34,293 bases of DNA, from assembly GCA_025450765.1 (NCBI GenBank), contig JANWLS010000183.1, positions 1 to 34,293 on the forward strand, read 5' to 3'. Below are positions 1-8,492 of the stretch, piece after piece (position 1 is the first letter of the stretch; every line of letters starts with the position of its first letter). This DNA comes from Vicinamibacterales bacterium. Lineage in GTDB: Bacteria > Acidobacteriota > Vicinamibacteria > Vicinamibacterales > CAVVIG01. Below the pieces are notes generated by a model that searched no databases, was not told where the DNA came from, and saw only the letters and a list, made by a program, of their open reading frames with translations. Position numbers and translations under genes: made by a program.

Positions 1-2
1 CG

Positions 3-1373
3 GCGGCGCTCGCCTATGGGCTCGCTACGCAGAAGAACGAAACGCTCGCGGTGTTCGACTTCGGCGGCGGCACCTTCGACATCTCGATCCTCGAAGTGGG
101 CGACGGTGTCATCGAGGTGAAGTCGACCAACGGCGACACGCACCTCGGCGGCGACGATCTCGACGACCGGATCATCAACTGGATGGTCGCGGAGTTCCGC
201 AAGACCGACGGCATCGATCTGAGCAAGGACCGGATGGCCGTGCAGCGGCTGAAGGAAGCGGCGGAGAAGGCGAAGATCGAGCTCTCGTCGCTGATGGAAA
301 CCGACGTCAACCTGCCGTTCGTCACGGCCGATGCGTCAGGCCCGAAGCACCTGGCGATGACGCTCACGCGGGCGAAGTTCGAGCAGCTGGTCGACGACCT
401 GCTGCAGAACGCGATGGGCCCGGTGAAGCAGGCGATGGCGGACGCGGGCCTCTCGCCGGCGCAGATCGACGAGGTCGTCCTCGTCGGCGGCTCGACGCGC
501 GTGCCGAAGGTGCAGCAGCTCGTGCAGCAGTACTTCGGCAAGGAGCCGCACAAGGGCGTCAATCCGGATGAAGTGGTGGCAGTCGGCGCCGCCGTGCAGG
601 CGGGCGTGCTCGCCGGCGAGGTCAAGGACATGCTGCTGCTCGACGTGACGCCGCTCTCGCTGGGTGTTGAGACCCAGGGTGGCGTGATGACGACGCTCAT
701 TCCGCGGAATACGACGATTCCGACGCGCAAGAGCGACCTCTTCTCGACGGCGGCCGACAACCAGACGAGCGTGGAAATCCACGTGCTCCAGGGCGAGCGC
801 TCGCTCGCGCGCGACAACCGGACCCTGGGCCGCTTCCACCTCGTGGGCCTGCCGCCCGCGCCGCGCGGCGTGCCGCAGGTCGAGGTGAGCTTCGACATCG
901 ACGCGAACGGCATCGTGAACGTCTCGGCGAAGGACCAGGCGACGGGGAAGGAACAGAAGATCACCATCACCTCCTCGTCGGGCCTGAGCAAGAACGACGT
1001 CGATCGGCTGGTCCGCGAGGCCGAGAGCCACGCGGCGGACGACAAGGATCGGCGTGAGCTCATCGAGGTGCGCAATCAGCTCGATGCGCTGAGCTACTCG
1101 GTGCAGAAGACGCTCGACGAGCATCGGGCGAAGCTGGCCGCCGACAAGGTGGCCGCGGTGGAATCGGCCCTCGCGTCCGCGAGGACCGCCGCGTCGGGCG
1201 AGGACGTCGCGGCGATTCGGCGCGCGCTCGAGGAGTTGCAGCGCGCGTCGCATGCAGTGGCCGAATCGCTCTATCAGGGCCAGGCCAACGGGACGTCCGA
1301 TGCCGGTGCGCCGGCCGGCGGCTCCGAGGTGAAGGATGCAGAAGTGGTCGACGGCGAATACGTCGAAAGCTAA
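3..1373 (+). CDS. dnaK: Molecular chaperone DnaK (Hsp70), 5'-truncated by window edge
   Basis: Frame open from base 3; AALAYGLA...[63 protein letters not shown]-terminal [12 protein letters not shown]. Confidence 0.98.
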   Translation, partial: AALAYGLATQKNETLAVFDFGGGTFDISILEVGDGVIEVKSTNGDTHLGGDDLDDRIINWMVAEFRKTDGIDLSKDRMAVQRLKEAAEKAKIELSSLMETDVNLPFVTADASGPKHLAMTLTRAKFEQLVDDLLQNAMGPVKQAMADAGLSPAQIDEVVLVGGSTRVPKVQQLVQQYFGKEPHKGVNPDEVVAVGAAVQAGVLAGEVKDMLLLDVTPLSLGVETQGGVMTTLIPRNTTIPTRKSDLFSTAADNQTSVEIHVLQGERSLARDNRTLGRFHLVGLPPAPRGVPQVEVSFDIDANGIVNVSAKDQATGKEQKITITSSSGLSKNDVDRLVREAESHAADDKDRRELIEVRNQLDALSYSVQKTLDEHRAKLAADKVAAVESALASARTAASGEDVAAIRRALEELQRASHAVAESLYQGQANGTSDAGAPAGGSEVKDAEVVDGEYVES

Positions 1374-1388
1374 GGAGGACACGTCATC

Positions 1389-1823
1389 ATGACTCTTGTG
1401 CGTTGGGATCCATTTCGTGACGCGGCGGCTCTCCAGGCGCGGATGAACCGTGTGTTCTACGGCCAGGCGGGCAGCGAAGACCTGTCGGGGCGCTGGGCGC
1501 CGGCCGTGGACATCTACGAGTCGCCCGGGGCGCTCTTCCTGAAGGCGGAGCTTCCGGACGTGAAGCGCGAGGACATCCACATCACCGTGGAGAACGGCCT
1601 GCTCACGCTCTCGGGTGAGCGGAAGGCCGACAGCGAGGTCCGCCAGGAGCAGTATCACCGCGTCGAGCGGAGCTACGGCCCCTTCAGCCGGTCGTTCTCG
1701 CTGCCGACGAGCGTGGACGGCTCGAACGCCTCGGCCGAGTACAAGAATGGCGTGCTGACGGTGCGGCTCCCGCGCCGCGAGGACGCCAAGCCGAAGCGGA
1801 TCGACATCCAGACGGCGGCGTAA
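1389..1823 (+). CDS. Small heat shock protein, Hsp20/alpha-crystallin family
   Basis: 144 aa; alpha-crystallin pattern (VDIYESPGALFLKAELPDVKREDIHITVENGLLTLSGERK ... YKNGVLTVRLPRRE); AGGAGG SD; 15 nt after dnaK. Confidence 0.95.
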   Translation: MTLVRWDPFRDAAALQARMNRVFYGQAGSEDLSGRWAPAVDIYESPGALFLKAELPDVKREDIHITVENGLLTLSGERKADSEVRQEQYHRVERSYGPFSRSFSLPTSVDGSNASAEYKNGVLTVRLPRREDAKPKRIDIQTAA

Positions 1824-1863
1824 GGGGAAGACAGGGCCACGGGCCCGATGTCTGTGGCCTGAG

Positions 1864-1902
1864 GCCCGCGGCCTGCCAGTGGCAGGTGCGCGGGCTTTTT
1901 TT
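1864..1902 (+). terminator. Rho-independent terminator of dnaK-hsp20
   Basis: GCCCGCGgCCTGCCA / TGGCAGGtgCGCGGGC hairpin (1864-1895) followed by TTTTTTT (1896-1902). Confidence 0.85.
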
Positions 1903-1903
1903 C

Positions 1904-1933
1904 TTGCCGCGCTCCTGCCCTTGTTGCTAGGCT
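1904..1933 (+). promoter_or_regulatory. Candidate promoter for omega-like gene
   Basis: TTGCCG (1904-1909), 18-nt spacer, TAGGCT (1928-1933), 8 nt before ATG 1942; directly after terminator. Confidence 0.35.
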
Positions 1934-1941
1934 GGAGTGTT

Positions 1942-2247
1942 ATGGATGCTGAAGAGCCATTGATGGAAGCCGTCGAGCTGCAGCCGGTCCCCCTTGCCGC
2001 CCCGCGCATTCCCGAGGAGCCGGTGGAGCCGCCGACGAGCCGCTTCCTGTTCGTCGACATCGCCGCACTGCGCGCCAAGCAGCTCCGGCGGGGGGCCCTC
2101 CCGCGCCTGGACCTCGCCACCATGCCCCTGACCCGCGGGGAGTCGGCCCACAAGCCCGAGCGCGTGGCGATGGAAGAAGTTCGGCGGGGCCTCGTGCCGT
2201 ACATCGCGCCCGAAGCCCACGAGCCGCCGGCCGAAGAAACAACGTAG
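1942..2247 (+). CDS. rpoZ: DNA-directed RNA polymerase omega subunit-like protein (101 aa)
   Basis: SRFLFVDIAALRAKQLRRGALPRLD...HKPERVAMEEVRRGLVPY matches the RpoZ pattern (NRF-LV--A--RA-Q ... K-T-IA--EI--GL). The ORF-track GTG at 1879 lies inside the terminator hairpin, so ATG 1942 is preferred. Confidence 0.7.
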   Translation: MDAEEPLMEAVELQPVPLAAPRIPEEPVEPPTSRFLFVDIAALRAKQLRRGALPRLDLATMPLTRGESAHKPERVAMEEVRRGLVPYIAPEAHEPPAEETT

Positions 2248-2281
2248 CCGCGGCTCTCGTCAAAGGACGCAGGAGCTGGCC

Positions 2282-2593
2282 ATGATCGAATTCGGTCTCT
2301 TTACGAGTCTGATCGGCGCGGCGCTCGTCGTCTCGGCGATCGCCTTCGTGGGCATCGTGGCGATCCGCCTGGTCGTCGGGCTCGTACTGCTGCCCATCAA
2401 GCTGATATTCAGCCTGCTGATGCTGCCGCTGGCCCTCATTCTCGCCGTGCCGGTGCTGGCAATCGGCCTGGGCATCGGGCTGGTGGGCGCGGTCGTGCTC
2501 CTGACGGTCGGCTCCATCATCCTGCTACCCATCGCCTGCATCGTCGCGGTGATCTGGGCGCTCACGCACCATCGGGATACGGCGACGGCATAG
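2282..2593 (+). CDS. Small, almost entirely hydrophobic membrane protein
   Basis: 103 aa, about 3 long hydrophobic segments, ATG with AGGAG SD (caggagctggccATG); 3' end overlaps gatA. Confidence 0.6.
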   Translation: MIEFGLFTSLIGAALVVSAIAFVGIVAIRLVVGLVLLPIKLIFSLLMLPLALILAVPVLAIGLGIGLVGAVVLLTVGSIILLPIACIVAVIWALTHHRDTATA

Positions 2594-4040
2594 CGCCGCG
2601 ATCCCGCTCGTACGCCTCCGCCATTCTCAGAATCGTTTCTTCCTCGAACGGTCTGCCGGTCACGTGCAGTCCGATGGGAAGTCCCGCGCGCGTGAGGCCG
2701 CACGGCACACTCACCGCGGGGAGGCCCGCCAGGTTGGCGCTCACCGTGAAGACGTCATTGAGATACATCCGGAGCGGATCGTTCACCTGCTCGCCGAGCC
2801 TGAAGGCGGGCGCCGGCGCCGTCGGCAGCGCGATCGCATCCACCTGCGCGAACGCACGCGTGTAGTCTTCGGCGATGAGCGTGCGCACCTGCTGCGCCTT
2901 CACGTAGTACGCCTCGTAGTAGCCGGCGCTGAGGACGTAGGTGCCGAGCAGGATCCGCCGTTTCACCTCCGCACCGAACCCCAGATCGCGCGTCTTTCGA
3001 TACATGGCGGCCAGCGCGCCCTCCGAGGTGCCAGGGGCGCGCGCGCCATACCGGACGCCGTCGTAGCGGGCCAGGTTCGAGCCCGCTTCGGCTGTCGCAA
3101 TCAGGTAATAGGTCGGAATGGCATACGCGGCGCGCGGCAGCTGCACATCGACCAGGTGGGCGCCTCGGGCGCGCAGCGTCTCGAGCGCGGTGGTCGTGGC
3201 CTGCAGAACGTCCGGGTCGACGCCTTCCTGCAGCAGATGCTTCGGTACGCCGATTCGTACACCCCGCACGTCGCCGGTGAGCGCCGCTGAATAATCCGGG
3301 ACGGCCTCACGCGAGGAGGTTGCATCGGCTGGATCCTCACCGGCGAGCACCGACAGCGCCCGGGCCACGTCCTCCACGCGGCGCCCGATCGGCCCCACCT
3401 GATCGAGCGACGAGGCGAACGCGATGAGGCCATAGCGCGAGACGCGGCCGTAGGTCGGCTTCAACCCGACGACCCCGCACAACGCGGCGGGCTGGCGGAC
3501 CGATCCGCCGGTGTCGGACCCGAGCGCGATCGGCACGAGCGCCGCCGCCACCGCGGCCGCCGACCCGCCGCTCGATCCGCCTGGCGTCCGGTCGAGATCC
3601 CACGGGTTGTGCACCGGCCCTGCCGCGGAGCTCTCGTTCGAGGATCCCATCGCGAACTCGTCGCAGTTCGTCTTGCCGACGATGATGGCGCCGGCCGATT
3701 CGAGCCGCGAGACGACGGTCGCGTCGTAGGGAGAACGATAGCCGGCGAGGATGCGGGAGCAGGCGGTGGTCGGCAGCTCGCGTGTGCAGAGGTTGTCCTT
3801 CACGGCGACCGGAACCCCGGCGAGCGGCAGGGCGTTGAGCGCGTCGCGCGAGCGGGCGCGGAGCGCGTCGAGCGCACGCGCGCGTCCGAGCGCCTGTTCG
3901 GCACCGACGGCCGTGAACGCGTTGAGCCGCGCGTTCTCCTGCTCGATGCGCACAAGCGCCTCGCGACAAATCTCTTCGGCGGATCGCGCGCCGCTGACGA
4001 TGACGTCGCGGATGGCGGCAGCGCCCTGCGCCGGCGTCAT
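2562..4040 (-). CDS. gatA: Asp-tRNA(Asn)/Glu-tRNA(Gln) amidotransferase subunit A
   Basis: 492 aa amidase signature: GVPVAVKDNLCTRELPTTACSRIL, GGSSGGSAAAVAAALVPIALGSDTGGSVRQPAALCGVVGLKPTYGRVSRYG. Confidence 0.97.
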   Translation of the reverse strand: MTPAQGAAAIRDVIVSGARSAEEICREALVRIEQENARLNAFTAVGAEQALGRARALDALRARSRDALNALPLAGVPVAVKDNLCTRELPTTACSRILAGYRSPYDATVVSRLESAGAIIVGKTNCDEFAMGSSNESSAAGPVHNPWDLDRTPGGSSGGSAAAVAAALVPIALGSDTGGSVRQPAALCGVVGLKPTYGRVSRYGLIAFASSLDQVGPIGRRVEDVARALSVLAGEDPADATSSREAVPDYSAALTGDVRGVRIGVPKHLLQEGVDPDVLQATTTALETLRARGAHLVDVQLPRAAYAIPTYYLIATAEAGSNLARYDGVRYGARAPGTSEGALAAMYRKTRDLGFGAEVKRRILLGTYVLSAGYYEAYYVKAQQVRTLIAEDYTRAFAQVDAIALPTAPAPAFRLGEQVNDPLRMYLNDVFTVSANLAGLPAVSVPCGLTRAGLPIGLHVTGRPFEEETILRMAEAYERDRGAMPSPYPDGA

Positions 4041-4336
4041 CCGATCACCCGCGGCACGCGCAGGAGGCCGGTGGCCTCGTCACCATCCGGCGCGGCGGCC
4101 ACGATCGGGTCGCGTGGGAGCGAGGGCTGGACGGTATCGTCCCGTTCGCGGCCTGCGCCCAATCCCGCGTGCGACATCGGCGCGACCCCGGTGGCGTCCA
4201 CGAGCCGCAGCGCATCGACGTAGCCGAGGATGTCGCCGAGCTGGCGCGCGAAGTCGTCCTCTTCATGCGGATCCAGCTCGAGCGAGGCGAGCGCCGCGAG
4301 GTGCTGGAGCGCTTCTGGTGTGAGTCGAGCAGGCAT
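4037..4336 (-). CDS. gatC: Asp-tRNA(Asn)/Glu-tRNA(Gln) amidotransferase subunit C
   Basis: 99 aa; LASLELDPHEEDDFARQLGDILGYVDAL...GLLRVPRVIG; 4-nt overlap with gatA. Confidence 0.93.
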   Translation of the reverse strand: MPARLTPEALQHLAALASLELDPHEEDDFARQLGDILGYVDALRLVDATGVAPMSHAGLGAGRERDDTVQPSLPRDPIVAAAPDGDEATGLLRVPRVIG

Positions 4337-4342
4337 GGCTGG

Positions 4343-4348
4343 ATGCTA
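4343..4348 (-). promoter_or_regulatory. -10-like TAGCAT, 6 nt before gatC ATG
   Basis: Minus strand reads TAGCAT-CCAGCC-ATG. Confidence 0.4.
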
Positions 4349-4371
4349 AGATTACTAAAATCCTCGCCCGC

Positions 4372-5208
4372 ATGACTGGTCTGGAGATTCGTCCGACGGC
4401 AGTCGCCGGCAGCTGGTATCCGCGCTCGGCCGCCGCGCTCACCGAAGAAGTCGATCGCGGGCTGCGCGAGGCCCGCCGCGCGCCGGACGGTGAGATCCGC
4501 GCCCTCATCGCGCCGCACGCAGGTTTGATGTTCTCCGGGGGGGTCGCCGCGCATGCCTATCGAGCGGCCGCGCCCGGATCGTACGACGTGGTGGTCCTGA
4601 TCGGACCCTCGCATTTTGTCGGGTTCGACGGCGCGGCGGTCTGGGATCGAGGCGCGTTCGAAACGCCACTGGGTCCGCTCGCGATCGACGAGGCCGGCGC
4701 GCAGGCCCTCGAGGCCGCATCCCCGCTGGTCGTCCGGCGAACCGATGTTCACGTCCGCGAGCACTCGCTGGAGATGCAGCTCCCGTTCCTGCGCCATCTG
4801 CTGCCCACGGTGCCGATCGTGCCGGTGTTGATGGGATATCAAACGCCTGAGACGGTCCGGTCGCTCGGCGAGGCGATCGCGCAGGCGTTCGCGAACCGGC
4901 GGCCGCTGCTCGTCGCCAGCTCCGATCTGTCGCACTACCAGAATGCCGCGACCGCCTGGCGGCTCGACAGCCGGGTGCTCGACTGTATCGCGCGGTTCTC
5001 GGCCGACGACCTGCTCGACGTGCTCGAACGCGAGCCCTCGCACGCCTGCGGCGGCGGCCCGATGGTGTCGGTGATGCAGGCCGCGTACGCGTTCGGCGCA
5101 CGCGACGCCGCCATCCTGAAGTACGGCGACTCGGGCGACATCTCCGGCGACAAGACGGCCGTTGTCGGCTATGTCGCCGCGGCCTTCGGCAATTTCAACG
5201 AAACATAA
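4372..5208 (+). CDS. Memo/MEMO1 family protein (AmmeMemoRadiSam system protein B)
   Basis: 278 aa; AVAGSWYP, LIAPHAGLMFSGGVAAHAYRA, VVLIGPSHFVGFDGAAV, EHSLEMQLPFLRHLLP, LLVASSDLSHYQ, CGGGPMVSVMQAA. Confidence 0.95.
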   Translation: MTGLEIRPTAVAGSWYPRSAAALTEEVDRGLREARRAPDGEIRALIAPHAGLMFSGGVAAHAYRAAAPGSYDVVVLIGPSHFVGFDGAAVWDRGAFETPLGPLAIDEAGAQALEAASPLVVRRTDVHVREHSLEMQLPFLRHLLPTVPIVPVLMGYQTPETVRSLGEAIAQAFANRRPLLVASSDLSHYQNAATAWRLDSRVLDCIARFSADDLLDVLEREPSHACGGGPMVSVMQAAYAFGARDAAILKYGDSGDISGDKTAVVGYVAAAFGNFNET

Positions 5209-5210
5209 GG

Positions 5211-5789
5211 ATGCTCGAGCCCCTCAGTCCCGCCGAACGTGCCCTGCTCCTGCGCGTCGCGCGCGAGGCGATCGCGGCGAACCTGGCGATCGGCGCCAGC
5301 GCGTGCGTCACCGATGCCGAGGGCCTTCTGCGCGATCGGCAGGCCGGCGCCTTCGTGACCATCCGGTGCGGCGGTGAGTTGCGCGGTTGCATCGGCGATC
5401 TCGACGGCGGGCCGATCCTCGAGGTGGTCAGGCACTGCGCGGTGGCCGCTGCCTCGAGCGATCCGCGATTTTCCCGTGTCACCGCGGCCGAGTGGCCGGC
5501 CGTCGATCTCGAGATCTCCGTGCTCGGTGCGCTCGAGCCCGTCGATGAGGTGACGACGATCGAAATCGGCCGTCACGGCCTCATCGTCGAGCACGGGCGC
5601 CGGCGCGGGCTGCTGCTGCCGCAGGTGGCGACCGAGTGGGGCTGGGATCGCGAGACGTTTCTGGCCCACACCTGCCGGAAGGCGGGGCTGCCGCCGGACG
5701 CGTGGCGGAAGGGAGCGCAGGTCTTCAGGTTCGAGGCGGACGTCTTTGCGGACGAATGGTCAGGAACGAGGAATGATCAACTGCCGTAG
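5211..5789 (+). CDS. AMMECR1 family protein (AmmeMemoRadiSam system protein A)
   Basis: 192 aa; GAFVTIRCGGELRGCIGDL, DPRFSRVTAAEWPAVDLEISVL, GLIVEHGRRRGLLLPQVATEWGWDRETFLAHTCRKAGLPPDAW. Confidence 0.95.
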   Translation: MLEPLSPAERALLLRVAREAIAANLAIGASACVTDAEGLLRDRQAGAFVTIRCGGELRGCIGDLDGGPILEVVRHCAVAAASSDPRFSRVTAAEWPAVDLEISVLGALEPVDEVTTIEIGRHGLIVEHGRRRGLLLPQVATEWGWDRETFLAHTCRKAGLPPDAWRKGAQVFRFEADVFADEWSGTRNDQLP

Positions 5790-6641
5790 CGCCCCGAGAT
5801 TCATCTCATCGAGCTCGTCCACCTGCAGCGGTCCGCGCGAGAGTCCCTCCGTCTTCGGCGTCTCGAGCACCATCGGCAGCTCCTGAAACCGCGCGTCGTT
5901 GAGGAGCCGCCTGAACGGCTCCAGGCCGAGGCATCCCTTCCCGATGTGCTCATGCCGGTCGACGCGGCTGCCGCAGGGCTTTTTCGAATCGTTCACGTGA
6001 AACAGCTTCAAGCGATCCAGGCCGATCAGGCCTTCGAACTCCTTGAACGTCGCCTCGTAGCCCTCCGCCGTGCACAAATCATAGCCAGCCGCGAGCAGGT
6101 GACACGTGTCGAGACAGACGCCCACGCGCGCATGGCCGTTGAGATGCGCGAGCAGCGTCGCGAGCTGCTCGAACCGGTAGCCGAGCGCCGTCCCCTGGCC
6201 GGCCGTGTGCTCGAGCAACACCATCGTCTTGCCAGCAGGCCTGGCGGCGAGCAGGTCGCTGAGGGCCTCGGCGATCAGGCGCAAGCCGTGCTCCTCGCTG
6301 CCATCGGTGTACGAACCGGGATGGAGCACCACGCCGAGCAGGCCAAGCGCTTCGGCGCGATCGAGCTCATCCGCGAAGGCCTCGATCGATTGCTTCCGAA
6401 GGCCGGGCTTCGTCGTGGCGAGATTGATCAAATAGCTGGCGTGCGACACCGGGTGCACGAGCCCGGCGGCTTCGGCCTGTTCGCGGAACGTTCGGATCTC
6501 GTCGGGCGGCAGCGGCCGCGCGCGCCATTGACTGGTGGGGCGCGTGAACACCTGCAGCGCGCGGCAGCCGTGGAGCGCGGCGCGATCGACGGCCATCGGG
6601 AGGCCGCCGGCGACGGACATGTGGGCACCAAGATAGGGCAT
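5760..6641 (-). CDS. nfo: Endonuclease IV (AP endonuclease, Nfo)
   Basis: MPYLGAHMSVAGGLPMAVDRA...ALQVFTRPTSQW, VLHPGSYTDGSEEHGL, VGVCLDTCHLLAAGYDL, KLFHVNDSKKPCGSRVDRHEHIGKGCLG; ATG 6641. Confidence 0.96.
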   Translation of the reverse strand: MPYLGAHMSVAGGLPMAVDRAALHGCRALQVFTRPTSQWRARPLPPDEIRTFREQAEAAGLVHPVSHASYLINLATTKPGLRKQSIEAFADELDRAEALGLLGVVLHPGSYTDGSEEHGLRLIAEALSDLLAARPAGKTMVLLEHTAGQGTALGYRFEQLATLLAHLNGHARVGVCLDTCHLLAAGYDLCTAEGYEATFKEFEGLIGLDRLKLFHVNDSKKPCGSRVDRHEHIGKGCLGLEPFRRLLNDARFQELPMVLETPKTEGLSRGPLQVDELDEMNLGALRQLIIPRS

Positions 6642-6645
6642 CGGC

Positions 6646-7779
6646 TTATTGTCCAAAACTCGCGGACAGGATGTCGCCTCGCGGATCGAGCGTGACCGTG
6701 AGGCGGAACGGCGAGGTCTGCGGGTGCGCGGGCACGAGGCGCGTGATGCCGCCAAGAAAGCGCGCATCCGTCCAGCTCACCGCTGTGCGGCCGCCCGCCT
6801 CTTCGACGTGCGCCATCGGAAAGCGTGCGAAATGGAGAAACACGCGTGCGTCCGGCGCCTGCGCCGCGCGCGCCACCGCCGGCGCGTGGCTATCGGGGAA
6901 CCGGATGTCCTGCAGCGTGCCGGGTGAGGAGCCGCCCGGAAATCCGAACGGCCGGACATCGAGATCCGTCAATTCGTAGGCATCCGCGTACCGCTCCACC
7001 ATGCGCCAGACGAACGGCGACAGGAATGTCGGGATAGCGGCGGCTTCGAGCAGACAGTCGCTCGATTCTCCGGCCGCAACTGAGCCGTTTTCCCCCGAGG
7101 GGGCGCTGCTCGGCCAGCGGTACAGGGCGAGCAGCGCGGCCTGGGACGGATCGGCATCCGCCGTGCAGGGGTGAATGCCGCGAGCGGCCAACTCGGCACC
7201 GAGCTCGTGGAGCGCGGCCTGGTGCGAGGCGGCACGCAGGCCGTAGTAGCCGAGGCTGAGCAGGATCACGGCGGCCGCAATGCCGCGCCGGCGCTCGCGG
7301 CGGAGCAGGAACGCCGCCGTGCCGCCGATCAGGATGGCGAGAAAGTACACATCGATGATCGGCATCCAGTCGACCGAGTACCAGACGCCGGACAGCGGGC
7401 TGAGGAGCCGCGTCCCATACGGGGTCGCCAGGTCGAGGAGCACGTGCCCGATGGTGCCGACGAGCGACACCCCGATCAGGGCCGTCCAGGACGCGAGGGG
7501 CTCGCGAGGCTCGGGCGACGTGTGGCGGCGCGGCCGGTGCTCCCACGATCGCACGAGGGCGGCGGTGACGATCGCCAGCACGACGATCCCGAACACGCTA
7601 TGGGTGAAGGCGCGATGATCGGCGAGATAGGCGGCGCGGCCTCCGTGAAGTGCCATGACCACGTCGATGTCCGGCAGGTTGGAGGCGATGATCAGGGCGG
7701 CCGTGGTGCCGCGTCCGGCGCGCTCGAGCGGCGTGCGCGAGAGCGTGAGCCCGACGAGGGTGTGCGTGATATTGTCCAA
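6646..7779 (-). CDS. Membrane-bound metal-dependent hydrolase, YdjM/YbcI-like family
   Basis: TTG start 7779; LDNITHTLVGLTLSRTPLERAG, ASNLPDIDVVMALHGG, HRAFTHSVFGIVVLAIV, GTIGHVLLDLATPYGTRLLSP (conserved His/Asp and TM segments). Confidence 0.85.
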   Translation of the reverse strand: MDNITHTLVGLTLSRTPLERAGRGTTAALIIASNLPDIDVVMALHGGRAAYLADHRAFTHSVFGIVVLAIVTAALVRSWEHRPRRHTSPEPREPLASWTALIGVSLVGTIGHVLLDLATPYGTRLLSPLSGVWYSVDWMPIIDVYFLAILIGGTAAFLLRRERRRGIAAAVILLSLGYYGLRAASHQAALHELGAELAARGIHPCTADADPSQAALLALYRWPSSAPSGENGSVAAGESSDCLLEAAAIPTFLSPFVWRMVERYADAYELTDLDVRPFGFPGGSSPGTLQDIRFPDSHAPAVARAAQAPDARVFLHFARFPMAHVEEAGGRTAVSWTDARFLGGITRLVPAHPQTSPFRLTVTLDPRGDILSASFGQ

Positions 7780-7785
7780 ACGACG

Positions 7786-7791
7786 ATTGTA
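7786..7791 (-). promoter_or_regulatory. -10-like TACAAT, 6 nt before TTG start at 7779
   Basis: Minus strand TACAAT-CGTCGT-TTG; the element abuts the divergent ATG 7792. Confidence 0.4.
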
Positions 7792-8451
7792 ATGGAGATT
7801 TATCTCATTCCCCTCGGCTCCGGCTACGGCTTGTACGCGGAGGCGCCGGCACCCACGGCGCCGCGGGTCGAACCGGCCAAGCGCGGGATGATGGGCCGCG
7901 TGGCCGATCGCGGACGTGCGTGGGTGGCCTCGCTCGAACACGAAGACCCGCAGGCACGCGGCGACGGCGGCTGGCGCTCGCGCTTCCGCCACTGGGCGGC
8001 CGGGCGCGTGCGCGAACAACGCGTGCTCTGGCAGTTGCGCGGCGAGCAGACGGTCACGATCGTCGCGGCGGCCGACTGCCCGGATCGGCAGGCCATCGAC
8101 ATCGTGCAGCGGCTCCTCAAGCGCGATGCGGAGCGGCACGGCCGCTGGATCGCCATCGATGCCGCCGGGCTCATCGGCTCGGCCGTGTTCATGCTGCTGC
8201 CCGGACCGAACGTGGTGGCCTACTACTTCGCGCTCAGCCTCGGCGGTCACGTCCTCTCGTGGAAAGGGGCGCGCCACGCGCGACAGCGCATCTGCTGGCA
8301 GGTCCGTCAGGACGAGGCGCTCGCCGATTTGCGGCAGGCGATCGGGGCGCCTGCCGATGAGCGCGATCGGCGCGTGCACGCGATTGCGGATCGGCTCCAT
8401 CTTCCCAGTCTGCCGGGGTATCTCGCGCGCGCCGGATCGCGAAGCGCCTGA
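7792..8451 (+). CDS. Mitochondrial K+/H+ exchange-related (Mit_KHE1-like) family protein
   Basis: 219 aa; MEIYLIPLGSGYGLYAEAP...REQRVLWQLR...RRLLKRDAERHGRWIAIDAAGLIGSAVFMLLPGPNVVAYYFALSLGGHVLSWKGARHA. Confidence 0.55.
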   Translation: MEIYLIPLGSGYGLYAEAPAPTAPRVEPAKRGMMGRVADRGRAWVASLEHEDPQARGDGGWRSRFRHWAAGRVREQRVLWQLRGEQTVTIVAAADCPDRQAIDIVQRLLKRDAERHGRWIAIDAAGLIGSAVFMLLPGPNVVAYYFALSLGGHVLSWKGARHARQRICWQVRQDEALADLRQAIGAPADERDRRVHAIADRLHLPSLPGYLARAGSRSA

Positions 8452-8473
8452 AATCAGGCCCGGAAACGCGTGA

Positions 8474-8479
8474 TATACT
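8474..8479 (+). promoter_or_regulatory. Candidate extended -10 (TGaTATACT) upstream of lpxD
   Basis: TG at 8471-8472, TATACT 8474-8479, 13 nt before GTG 8493. Confidence 0.4.
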
Positions 8480-8492
8480 TCCGCCACCGCAG

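Noticed and set aside
1879-1941. Upstream GTG extension of the omega-like ORF
   Set aside because: Overlaps the terminator hairpin and T-tract; ATG 1942 is more plausible.
336-2204. Long antisense ORF (622 aa) opposite dnaK-hsp20
   Set aside because: Arg/His/Ala-rich composition typical of out-of-frame reading of GC-rich genes; the plus strand encodes clear DnaK and Hsp20.
7171-7791. N-terminal extension of the 426-aa ORF 7171..8451
   Set aside because: Antisense to the YdjM-like gene and low-complexity; the family-like start MEIYLIPLG begins at 7792.
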